Shown here one piece after another: positions 1 through 6,890 of a DNA stretch of 12,740 nt; the stretch's first letter is position 1, and each line of letters starts with the position of its first letter. The DNA is taken from the NCBI GenBank assembly GCA_030037185.1, contig JASHRR010000201.1, forward strand, positions 1 through 12,740, written 5' to 3'. A program made the translations under genes and the position numbers. The stretch is from Xanthobacteraceae bacterium. GTDB taxonomy: Bacteria > Pseudomonadota > Alphaproteobacteria > Rhizobiales > Xanthobacteraceae. A model generated the notes under the pieces. That model saw only the letters and a program-made list of their open reading frames with translations, did not search any database and was not told the origin of the DNA.

Positions 1-233
1 ATCCTCATGACGCTTGAGGACGGCTGTGTAGAGGTTGGCCATAATGTCATCGTCGCGCGCTAAGCGAAGAGCGGGATTATCGCAGATGAGGTGCTCAACT
101 TGCGTGGTTGACTCGGAGCAATTAAAGGCCGCGCTTTCCGCCCGTCCCGTGGCCAGAACAATCAGCAAAAACTGATGCCGGTAACAATGCTGAGAAGCCT
201 GCCGAACCGGCGTTTGCGAAGCGCCCGCAGCAT
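1..233 (-). CDS. LprI/DUF1311-like secreted protein, 3' end outside window, apparent frameshift
   Basis: Two minus-strand frames join into one plausible secreted protein. ATG at 233 (15 nt after the TPR-CHAT stop, with AAGGGG upstream) opens a basic signal-peptide start, MLRALRKRRFGRLL..., which hits TGA just after a five-T run (plus-strand A5 at 167-171). The next frame supplies the missing hydrophobic core LLIVLATGRAES and then F-N-C-S-E-S-T-T-Q-V-E-H-L-I-C-D-N-P-A-L, followed by DDDIMANLYTAVLKR, running off the left edge. The C...VE.LIC..PAL....D..MA.LY pattern is that of the LprI/DUF1311 N-terminal domain (lysozyme-inhibitor-like, periplasmic, two cysteines). A sixth T would restore one frame. 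Alternatives: true inactivation, sequencing error, or an internal TTG start at 168 without a visible Shine-Dalgarno. Family call fairly sure; intactness unknown. Confidence 0.6.
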
Positions 234-248
234 GTCCGCTCTAGCCCC

Positions 249-3200
249 TTATCTCGCGGCTCCCTCTCCGATGATGGAAAATGGTCCCCAGAATGCCGGG
301 TAGGCGTTCAACGGGCCGGACTTGTCGTTCATGTAGGCCAGCATTGCGTTGCGCAGGGCCGCGGCGCGGCCAAGCTTCGGATCGGCCGTCATGATGGCGA
401 ACGTCGAGGTGGTGAGCCTGGTGGCGGCCTGTGAATCGACCGCCCAGTGCGACACCAGGAGCGCCCGCGCCCCCGCATAGAAGAAGGCGCGCGCCAGCCC
501 CGACAGCGCTTCCGCGCCGGGCTTGTCGGCGGCTGCCGTGTTGCAAGCCGACAGCACCACCCAGTCGGCATTGAGCTTGAGCTGTGCCACCTCGCTCGCC
601 GTCAACAGCCCGTCGTCGAGCTCGGTCGGCTGCTTTGGCAGGGTGAGCGCGAGCGACGGCTCGCCGAGACCCGCGACATCCCCGGCGACGAGACCATGGG
701 TCGCAAAATACACCACCCGGTAGTCGTTGAGCGCCGTCCGCTTCACCACGGTTTCGCTGGCGTCGCTGCCGAGGTGAAGGTCGCCGGCCGCGGCACCGAG
801 CTTTCCGGCGACCGCCTTGAGTTCGTCGGCCGTGTCGAGAAGCGACGGCAGATAGCGCGCGAGCTTCACCCGGTCGATGCCAGCCCCCTGCCAGAATTCG
901 CTGTAGCCCCGGGTCACGGCGACGCGGGTCCCTGCCGCGCGGCGTTCGGCCAGCGCCTTTGCCCGCTCCGCCGGATCGAACACCGGATCGGCAAACCCCA
1001 CCAGGGGCCTGGCGCCCGGGTCCTGGCGAGCCACTTGGCGCAGGGCCTTCAGGCTCGCCAGCGCCGGCAGCACGCTCACGGCCTGGCGCTTGATGAGCCA
1101 CGCCGCGTCCCGATAGGAGCCGATGTCCTTGAGTTGAGGAATCGCAGTGGCTGGTTTCTCCGTCACCAGCAGGTGAAACGGCAGCGAGGTCAGCGGGCCG
1201 GACGGCACGACCAGCAAATGACGCGCCTGCTTGGTCACCTCCTCGACTGGTCCGATCAGGGCCGCATAGAGTTGATTGGCAAGCCCCAGGTCAAACAGCA
1301 CCGGCTTGCCGCCCACGGCCTCCTGCCGCAGCGCCTCGACATCGAGGCCACGGCGGAAGGCGGCAACCTGCTGCGACAGCACCGAGGCCCCGAGCGGAAT
1401 GACCTTCGAGGCGACGGTTCTGCGCGTCACCGCGAAGACGTAGGTCTCCTTGTCGCCGGACGCAAACAGCACCAGCGCTTCGTCGGCGGACAACAGGCCT
1501 TGGACGTCCTTGACGGTCAACGGCTGGGGGTGCGAGAGCGCGGCGTAGTCCGGGAACTCGGCAGCGAAGACTTTTTCGAGGGCCTGGCGCTCCGTCGCGA
1601 TCGCCGCGAGGCGATCTCGGACCCGCTGCTCGGCGGTTGCGTCGCGTTGGCCGGGTTGCTTGGAGACGGCGGTGACGATCGACTTGTCGAGGGTCTCGGT
1701 TTCGGCAGCAAGGTCCTGATCCTTGCGAACCAGCTGCGCCAGCCGATCGCTGCCTGCCGCCAGGCGCGCCCCGAGCTTGTTGACGGCGGTTGCCGCCGCC
1801 GTCTGCGAGGCGCGCTGCACGACGTCGAGCGCGTCGTCGCGGGCTTGGGCGGCGGAAATCAGCCCCTTTTCCTGGGCGCCGAACAGCACCGGAACAGCCG
1901 TGGCCGGATTGGCGTACGCCGAGGCGATCGTCTTTTGTACCAGCGGCAACGCATCAGCATAGCGGCCCTGCTGTCTGTAGAGCTCGGCCAGGTCGTTGAG
2001 GGAGCCTGCAACGTCCGGATGGCTGGGACCGAGCACCTTTTCACGGATCGCCAGCGCCCGCTTGACGAGCGGCTCGGCGTCGGCGTAGCGACCCTGCTCG
2101 CGATAGAACACAGCCAGGTTGTTGAGCGACCGCGCAACCTCCGGATGGTCGGGACCGAGCGCTTTTTCATAGATCGCGAGGGTCCGCCTGTAGAGCAGCT
2201 CGGCATCATCGTAGCGAGCTTGGCGGTTGTAGAGATTAGCCAGGTTGCCGAGCGATGCCGCAACATCCGGATGGCCGGGACCGAGCGCCTTCTCAAAGAT
2301 CGCCAGCGCCCTCTTGTAGAGCGGCTCGGCGTCAGAGTAGCGGCCTTGGTCGTAATAGATCAGAGCGAGGTTGTTGAGCGCTGCCGCAACGGAGGGATGC
2401 TCAGCACCGAGCGCCTTCTCAAGGATCGCCAGCGACCGCTTAAACAGGGGCTCGGCGTCGGCGGAGCGACCTTGGTCTTTGTAGAGATTAGCCAAGCCGT
2501 TGAGCGACAGCGCAACATCCGAATGGTCAGGACCGAGCGCCTTTTCACGGATCGCCAGCGCTCGCCTGTAGAGCGGCTCGGCGTCAGCGTAACGACCTTG
2601 GCGGTGGTAGAGAACGGCGAGATTGTTGAGCGAGGAGGCAACGTCCGCATGGCCGGGACCGAGGGTCTTTTCACGGATCGCGAGCGCTCGCTTGTCGAGT
2701 GGCTCGGCGTCGGCGTAGCGACCTTGATCGGCGTAGATCGCAGCCAGATTGTTGAGCGAATTCGCGACATCCGGATGGTTGGGACCGAGCGCTTTCTCCT
2801 GGATCGCCAGGGCTCGCTTGTAGAGCGGCTCGGCGTCAGCGTAGCGCGCTTGGCGGTAGTTAAGCGAAGCCAAGTTGTCGAGCGACCCCGCAACGTCCAG
2901 ATGTTCGGGACCGAGCGCTTTCTCCCGGATCGCCAGAGCTCGCTTGTAGAGCGCCTCGGCGTCAGGGTAGCGACCTTGGTCGTAGTAGATCAGAGCCAGG
3001 TTGTTGAGCGATGCCGCAACGGAGGGATGGTCAGCACCGAGCGCTTTCTCCTGGATCGCCAGAGCTCGCTTGTAGAGCGGCTCGGCGTCGGCGTAGCGAC
3101 CTTCGTCCTTGTAGAGATTAGCCAGGTTGTTGAGCGATGCTGCAACTAACGGATGGTCGGGGCCGAGCACCTTTTCGCGGATCGCCAGTGCCCGCTTGTG

Positions 3201-4370
3201 GAGCAGCTCGGCATCGGCGTAGCGGCCTTGGCGATAGTAGAGCAGAGCGAGGTTGTTGAGCGACGCCGCAACATCCGGATGGCCGGGACCGCGCACCTTC
3301 TCCCAGATCGCCAGCGATCGCTTAAAGAGGGCCTCGGCGTCGGCGTAGCGACCTTGGTCCTTGTAGAGACTAGCCAGGTTGTTGAGCGATGTCGCAACTA
3401 ACGGATGGTCGGGACCGAGCACCTTTTCGCGGATCGCCAGCGCTCGCTTATAGAGCGGCTCGGCGTCGGCGTAGCGACCTTGATCGTTGTAGAGATTGGC
3501 GAGGTTGTTGAGCGATTCCGCAACGCTCGGATGGTCGGGACCGAGCGCTTTTTCACGGGTCGCCAGCGCTCGCCTGTAGAGCGGCTCGGCGTCGGCGTAG
3601 CGACCTTGGTCCTTGTAGAGATTAGCCAGGTTGTTGAGTGATGTCGCAACTAACGGATGCTCGGGACCGAATGCTTTCTCCCAGATCGCCAGCGATCGCT
3701 TCTGGAGCGGCTCGGCATCTGCGTAGCGACCTTGGCGATAGTAGACCAGAGCGAGGTTGTTGAGCGACGCCGCAACATCCGGATGGCCGGAACCGAGCAC
3801 CTTTTCACGAATCGTCAGCGCTCGCTTGTGGAGCGGCCCGGCGTCTGCATAGCGTCCCTGGTTTTCGTAGAGCACAGCCAGATTGTTGAGCAGTGTCGCA
3901 ACGTTCGGATGGTCAGCACCGAGCACCTTCTCAAGGATCGTCAGCGCTCGCCTGTAGAGCGGCTCGGCGTCGGTGTAGCGACCTTGGTCCTTGTAGAGAT
4001 TAGCCAGGTTGTTGAGCGATTCCCCAACGTTCGGATGGTCGGGACCGAGCGCCTTTTTACGGATCGCCAGCGCTCGCTTATAGAGCGGCTCGGCCTCAGC
4101 GTAGCGACCCAAGCCGTGGTAGACCTCAGCCAGGTTGTTGAGCGACGTCGCAACATTCGGATGCTCGGCACCGAACGCTTTCCCTGCAATCGCCAGCACC
4201 TGTTGCGCCAGCGGCAAAGCTTCAGCGAATTTCCCCGCTCGATAGAATGCTATTACTCTTGCATTCAACGCGTCTACCTCGCCCTGTTGCGGAAACGCAG
4301 GTGCCATAATGAAAGCATCCACCATCAGCGTCACCGCGACGATCAGGCCGAGTCGCGTGATAATGTTCAT
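249..4370 (-). CDS. Exported TPR-CHAT protein (caspase/separase-like peptidase fold), 1373 aa
   Basis: Start ATG 4370 is chosen over the upstream in-frame start at 4496 because GGAGG lies 6 nt before it and it opens a Sec signal peptide (basic start, hydrophobic residues ~8-21, then APAFPQQ), so the protein is probably periplasmic or secreted. Residues 48-803 are 18 uninterrupted 42-residue kinesin-light-chain-type TPR units (consensus YADAEPLYKRALAIREK, then ALGPDHPxVA, SLNNLAxLYxxQGR), with a partial 19th. A charged, probably coiled linker spans ~850-945. The CHAT domain (~945-1373) has VVYFATHGL with His1225 and VVLSACNTAA with Cys1276, the expected catalytic dyad, plus downstream G-A-R-A-L-L-V-S-H-W. 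CHAT belongs to peptidase clan CD; relatives include TPR-CHAT of type III-E CRISPR complexes. Substrate here is unknown. TAA stop at 249-251; the LprI-like gene follows after 15 nt. Family call is firm; proteolytic activity is inferred. Confidence 0.95.
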   Translation of the reverse strand: MNIITRLGLIVAVTLMVDAFIMAPAFPQQGEVDALNARVIAFYRAGKFAEALPLAQQVLAIAGKAFGAEHPNVATSLNNLAEVYHGLGRYAEAEPLYKRALAIRKKALGPDHPNVGESLNNLANLYKDQGRYTDAEPLYRRALTILEKVLGADHPNVATLLNNLAVLYENQGRYADAGPLHKRALTIREKVLGSGHPDVAASLNNLALVYYRQGRYADAEPLQKRSLAIWEKAFGPEHPLVATSLNNLANLYKDQGRYADAEPLYRRALATREKALGPDHPSVAESLNNLANLYNDQGRYADAEPLYKRALAIREKVLGPDHPLVATSLNNLASLYKDQGRYADAEALFKRSLAIWEKVRGPGHPDVAASLNNLALLYYRQGRYADAELLHKRALAIREKVLGPDHPLVAASLNNLANLYKDEGRYADAEPLYKRALAIQEKALGADHPSVAASLNNLALIYYDQGRYPDAEALYKRALAIREKALGPEHLDVAGSLDNLASLNYRQARYADAEPLYKRALAIQEKALGPNHPDVANSLNNLAAIYADQGRYADAEPLDKRALAIREKTLGPGHADVASSLNNLAVLYHRQGRYADAEPLYRRALAIREKALGPDHSDVALSLNGLANLYKDQGRSADAEPLFKRSLAILEKALGAEHPSVAAALNNLALIYYDQGRYSDAEPLYKRALAIFEKALGPGHPDVAASLGNLANLYNRQARYDDAELLYRRTLAIYEKALGPDHPEVARSLNNLAVFYREQGRYADAEPLVKRALAIREKVLGPSHPDVAGSLNDLAELYRQQGRYADALPLVQKTIASAYANPATAVPVLFGAQEKGLISAAQARDDALDVVQRASQTAAATAVNKLGARLAAGSDRLAQLVRKDQDLAAETETLDKSIVTAVSKQPGQRDATAEQRVRDRLAAIATERQALEKVFAAEFPDYAALSHPQPLTVKDVQGLLSADEALVLFASGDKETYVFAVTRRTVASKVIPLGASVLSQQVAAFRRGLDVEALRQEAVGGKPVLFDLGLANQLYAALIGPVEEVTKQARHLLVVPSGPLTSLPFHLLVTEKPATAIPQLKDIGSYRDAAWLIKRQAVSVLPALASLKALRQVARQDPGARPLVGFADPVFDPAERAKALAERRAAGTRVAVTRGYSEFWQGAGIDRVKLARYLPSLLDTADELKAVAGKLGAAAGDLHLGSDASETVVKRTALNDYRVVYFATHGLVAGDVAGLGEPSLALTLPKQPTELDDGLLTASEVAQLKLNADWVVLSACNTAAADKPGAEALSGLARAFFYAGARALLVSHWAVDSQAATRLTTSTFAIMTADPKLGRAAALRNAMLAYMNDKSGPLNAYPAFWGPFSIIGEGAAR
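1962..4229 (-). repeat. Tandem array of 18 coding 126-bp (42-aa) TPR units
   Basis: Each unit starts at the Y of YADA and ends at QGR; all 18 are exactly 42 codons with no insertion or deletion that I can find. The same DNA phrases recur at 126-bp spacing, for example gagcggctcggcgtcggcg and aggttgttgagcga. Variation concentrates at the four residues before QGR (KDQ, YRQ, YDQ, NDQ) and the residues after GHP or DHP. Units 8-12 (2718-3347) resemble units 13-17 (2088-2717) in order, suggesting duplication of a five-unit block. The repeats also keep the opposite strand open for hundreds of codons, which gives spurious antisense ORFs. Confidence 0.93.
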
Positions 4371-4552
4371 AAATAGCCTCCACCCCGAGGACCACCACGA
4401 TAGAATGGTCCGACCAGACCCAAAACCGCTATTGCGGAGCACCGAGCCGGCGGTCCCGTCGGCGCACGCCCCACGACATACTGCTGTCGGCACCATCGAT
4501 GAGAGTCCATTTCATGTCGCCCTTTCGCGCCGACCTCGACAAATCGCGACAC
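4367..4552 (-). CDS. Possible small ORF overlapping the TPR-CHAT start by ATGA
   Basis: A GTG-initiated 61-codon frame ends in GGAGGCTATTTATGA, so its TGA overlaps the TPR-CHAT ATG by one ATGA tetranucleotide, the layout typical of translational coupling. The product ends AIAVLGLVGPFYRGGPRGGG, hydrophobic then glycine-rich; I do not recognise it. It has no strong Shine-Dalgarno. A competing 28-aa frame (4429-4515, MKWTLIDGADSS...) has a better-placed AAGGGC before its ATG but no overlap. At most one is likely real, and this could equally be an untranslated leader or a decayed gene end. Confidence 0.25.
   Translation of the reverse strand: MSRFVEVGAKGRHEMDSHRWCRQQYVVGRAPTGPPARCSAIAVLGLVGPFYRGGPRGGGYL
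4377..4381 (-). promoter_or_regulatory. Ribosome binding site deciding the TPR-CHAT start
   Basis: GGAGG on the minus strand, 6 nt upstream of ATG 4370. No comparable site precedes the upstream in-frame start at 4496, and only the 4370 start places a signal peptide at the N-terminus. Confidence 0.8.
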
Positions 4553-4576
4553 GAGATGACGAGGGGTTGAATACTG

Positions 4577-5557
4577 TCAGATCGGGGGCACGCCTTTCGG
4601 CTTGACGCCTGTAACCCTCGTGTGAAGTTCAAGTACGGATCGGGACCGGTATCGGGATCGGGAAGCTCGTATAAAGTCCGTCTGTTGATCTGTTTTTTGG
4701 TCGTAAATCGCATCTTCTGCAACTCTTTGCTCCGCAGTATAAGCTGTATTTTCTGCGTTGTTTTGAGCATTAGCTGCCCATGCGGAGACAAGCGAAGTGG
4801 TAGCAGCGCCGCCATAAGGGATAGACCCGAGCAAGGCGTTAGCAGTGTCGGCAACCAATGAATAGTTATCGGCAGTGCCAAGGTCGGTCACAGCATTCTG
4901 AACTGCCTCGACAAAATAGCCAAGGTTGTGGGCGTGAGGGGCGTCGTATACGTAATTGTCCCTGCCGTCGGGGCCAAGCCGCAATAGGGCAAACAAGCGG
5001 GTCAGCGGCGCTTTATCGCCCTCGCGTACCATAATTGATTCTCGGTCGCGGTATGTGCTTGCGTACCTGCCCGAAATACTGTCGCCTGTGTGTAAGCGTC
5101 GCCGGTGCCGCCGCGGCTTCATTGACAGCTTTCCGTTATCCGCCGCCAAGACAGCACTTAATTCGCCGGGGGAGCTGGAGAAGAGGCCGAAAGCCTGTTT
5201 GACGCCTTGGCGTTGCCCTTGAAAGCTCAAGAGGACAGTGCCGACTACAGCCGCGACACCGTCTTGTCTTTCAATTTCCAGCCGGAGCGCTTGAATATAG
5301 TCGATCCGTTGTTCAACCGACGCCCGATTCACAATGGACGACTCGATTGTAGCAGCGAGATTAGGCGAAGGGACAGTTTTTGTGCCGGGGCCACTAAGGA
5401 TGGCGACAGGTGGATTGTTAATGAATGCTTTTGGCAGGCTGGCAAGGTTTTTACCGCTGGCGCCATGCGACACAATCAAATTGCACAGCGAGTCGAGCTC
5501 GTTCTGCGATAATCCGGGTCCATTGAGTGCTCGCCCTGAGGCGAGCCGTTTCCTCAT
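4577..5557 (-). CDS. Unrecognised 326-aa protein upstream of TPR-CHAT
   Basis: The start MRKRLASGRALNGPG is chosen because its ATG forms ATGA with the stop of the 36-aa ORF before it; the frame is open further upstream but looks non-coding there. I see no signal peptide or membrane segment and cannot assign a family. Visible parts: a Ser/Asn/Pro-rich N-terminal third with NELDSLCNLIVSHGAS and LPKAFINNPPVAILSG; a middle with a likely helix (VEQRIDYIQALRLEIERQ); a basic stretch KPRRHRRRLH near residue 150; and an Ala/Asn-rich C-terminal third (SIPYGGAATTSLVSAWAANA). The final ~30 residues (RSRYRSRS...) are uncertain: another frame there reads LYELPDPDTGPDPYLNF, so a frameshift near 4670 is possible. 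DNA is visibly AT-richer than the flanking genes, hinting at acquisition. TPR-CHAT follows 206 nt downstream. Gene likely real; function unknown. Confidence 0.6.
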   Translation of the reverse strand: MRKRLASGRALNGPGLSQNELDSLCNLIVSHGASGKNLASLPKAFINNPPVAILSGPGTKTVPSPNLAATIESSIVNRASVEQRIDYIQALRLEIERQDGVAAVVGTVLLSFQGQRQGVKQAFGLFSSSPGELSAVLAADNGKLSMKPRRHRRRLHTGDSISGRYASTYRDRESIMVREGDKAPLTRLFALLRLGPDGRDNYVYDAPHAHNLGYFVEAVQNAVTDLGTADNYSLVADTANALLGSIPYGGAATTSLVSAWAANAQNNAENTAYTAEQRVAEDAIYDQKTDQQTDFIRASRSRYRSRSVLELHTRVTGVKPKGVPPI

Positions 5558-5664
5558 ACGGATTTTGCTGTATCCATCGTCTGCGCAAACTGCTGGGCGG
5601 TGGTGTCGCTGGTGGTCGTCGGTTTTTGACTGCCGTCGGCGCCCGTGCCTGCAGAAACGAACAT
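5554..5664 (-). CDS. Short 36-aa ORF, coupled to the 326-aa gene
   Basis: ATG 5664 lies 5 nt after a GGGGGG stretch and after an in-frame TAA. The product, MFVSAGTGADGSQKPTTT then SDTTAQQFAQTMDTAKSV, is low-complexity, Thr/Ser/Gln-rich and probably disordered, with no signal peptide. Its TGA overlaps the next gene's ATG as ATGA, so the two would be translated together. An alternative I cannot exclude is that this is the true N-terminus of the 326-aa protein, separated by a frameshift. I do not recognise the sequence. Confidence 0.4.
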   Translation of the reverse strand: MFVSAGTGADGSQKPTTTSDTTAQQFAQTMDTAKSV

Positions 5665-5838
5665 CGTAACCCCCCGGAATTACGGCGAGCCACCAGCGCC
5701 TCACCATCCAATTTGCTGCCCTCCGTTGGCCCATATTGGTTGACCATCCCACTCGTTGCTCCGCGTCTTGCTAGGGATCGCATCGAATCCTACGAGCAAT
5801 GCGCGAATTTGCGCCAGCATCCCGCTCCAATCCACCGC

Positions 5839-5862
5839 ATGGCCTCCCAGCCGATTGGAGGC
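5839..5862. repeat. Palindromic intergenic repeat unit, copy 1
   Basis: The sequence ATGGCCTCCCAGCCGATTGG continues to AGGC. GCCTCC (5842-5847) and GGAGGC (5857-5862) form a 6-bp stem around a 9-nt loop. The same core recurs twice at 6891-6934, so this is a dispersed element. It resembles small palindromic repeats found between genes in Bradyrhizobium-like genomes, though I cannot name the family. Confidence 0.6.
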
Positions 5863-6066
5863 TTGCCGCCGCAGCGGACCGCGCGCTGCGCCCGGCGGCC
5901 GGATATGCTCCGGAGCGGCAGGGGCCTCTGCCGGCCAGCGATTCGTGCAGTGGGCAATGTAGGACTATCCACCGCCAAGTCGCCCATTTCTGCCCCCTAA
6001 AGACAGACCGCCCTCAAACCTGATAGCACGGTGCCCAAAAAGACGACGTCATGATAAAAATAAGAA

Positions 6067-6095
6067 ATGAGACAATTGTACTGCGTAAGTATAAT
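6067..6095 (+). promoter_or_regulatory. Candidate sigma70-type promoter
   Basis: A perfect TATAAT (6090-6095) follows ATGAGA (6067-6072, 4 of 6 matches to TTGACA) with a 17-nt spacer, inside an AT-rich island in otherwise GC-rich DNA. It would read towards the small gene at 6230. In GC-rich alphaproteobacteria such matches are only weak evidence. Confidence 0.25.
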
Positions 6096-6229
6096 GAATC
6101 GTATTTGCTCGGATTTACAAAGCAGATTGCGGACCGGCTGCAGGCGATACTGCGACTTGTCATTTCGGTTGCGGCCATCTCAACGCCCGAGCGGTGGCAC
6201 AACTTCCGACGCCCGGCCGATACTGCGGG

Positions 6230-6397
6230 ATGGCCAGGAAACCCGAACCACCAAAGCCGAGAAGTTGGAACGTCTACAAGATCTCCAGCAAGGCCGTCTG
6301 GCTGGGTGACGTCGAGGCGCCGGACGAAGCCAGCGCGATTGAGAACGCCCCGCTCACGTACTCCGTGCCCCGCGACGACAGCGACCTGCTTTGGTAA
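6230..6397 (+). CDS. Small conserved-type protein, 55 aa, function unknown
   Basis: The product starts MARKPEPPKPRSWNVYKISS and continues with KAVWLGDVEAPDEASAIE. From memory, short cytoplasmic proteins with the core W-x-x-Y-K-I-x-x-K-A-x-x-L-G-x-V-E-A and then E-A-x-A-I-E are common in Bradyrhizobium and relatives and have no known function. The start at 6230 is preferred over 6194 because the family begins with a short Lys/Pro-rich lead; upstream there is only a weak GCGGG. The usual C-terminus, roughly F-x-V-P-x-x-R-L-x-A-x-R-R, is here Y-S-V-P-R-D-D-S-D-L-L-W, so the tail has diverged although the frame appears continuous. No operon partners. Confidence 0.6.
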   Translation: MARKPEPPKPRSWNVYKISSKAVWLGDVEAPDEASAIENAPLTYSVPRDDSDLLW

Positions 6398-6418
6398 GCC
6401 GGCACGGTTACAACCGTA

Positions 6419-6541
6419 TTATTGTCCCCACGCTGCAAAGGCCGCCGTGAACGCGCGCTCGCCAGGTGTCCCCTTCTCGAGATCGACAATGGCTCGCTTG
6501 TTGCCGGCATAAATCACCGCGATCTCGAACCAGCTCCTTCA
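6419..6541 (-). pseudogene. Probable C-terminal remnant of an unidentified gene
   Basis: One minus frame reads RSWFEIAVIYAGNKRAIVD and then LEKGTPGERAFTAAFAAWGQ before a TAA stop. Its composition looks like real protein, unlike its neighbours, but the frame has a stop immediately upstream (TGA before RSW) and no start codon with a ribosome binding site. An adjacent frame upstream (PLTASGSRFMANFFRVGRPT, then SNRLKEL) could be the preceding part if one frameshift is assumed near 6535. I cannot identify the parent family. Confidence 0.3.
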
Positions 6542-6890
6542 GGCGATTGGACGTTGCCCGCCCCGTCGGGCGGCCGACTCTGAAGAAATTAGCCATAAAC
6601 CTGGAACCGCTGGCGGTGAGCGGAACCGCGCCTGCTTTCATCCTTGTCAGGATGCCCGGATAGGTGACCAAGGGGAAACCCATCACGATCAGCGTGAGCA
6701 GATGGGCCCTTGGCGAGCCGCGGCGAGAGCCCTGCGACCAGCGGCTCGTCGACCAGGCATCGAGGTACATCGGTGCCTCGGGCACGCGGACGCGCTGACG
6801 CCGCGTCGAAATGCAGGAATGCAGGTAGGTCAGCGTCTTGCAGTCGGAGAGCCAGGCCGCCTCCGGCCAAGGCCAAATGCAATGCACGGC

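Larger units (their letters stand above)
5665..6229. other. Stretch without a supportable gene
   Basis: ORFs on both strands here overlap one another, lack ribosome binding sites and have low-complexity Arg/Pro/Ala compositions typical of non-coding GC-rich DNA. The stretch does hold one palindromic repeat unit (5839-5862) and an AT-rich patch at about 6040-6125 with a TATAAT hexamer. Any promoter for the minus-strand unit that starts at 5664 should lie at the left end of this stretch, but I see no convincing -35/-10 pair there. Confidence 0.6.

Noticed and set aside
241..1101. A 286-codon minus frame overlapping the CHAT region
   Set aside because: It is the CHAT coding sequence read in another frame; composition is Arg/Gly/Ala-rich and it has no motifs.
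447..3149. A 900-codon open frame on the plus strand
   Set aside because: It lies antisense to the TPR-CHAT gene, is open only because the repeated TPR codons lack stops in that phase, and its product is a low-quality Arg/Val/Gly-rich repeat. The minus frame has signal peptide, TPR and CHAT motifs.
1962..4229. Tandem repeats as a CRISPR array or non-coding satellite
   Set aside because: The period is 126 bp, a multiple of three, with no spacers, and each unit encodes a TPR motif in one uninterrupted reading frame.
3153..4376. Further plus-strand frames opposite the TPR array (3153-3401, 3405-3641, 3657-4376)
   Set aside because: Same cause: antisense shadows of the 126-bp repeats.
4577..5557. 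The 326-aa protein as a bacterial gasdermin (a known protease-activated neighbour of caspase-like genes)
   Set aside because: I see none of the gasdermin N-terminal features and cannot support the family from sequence alone.
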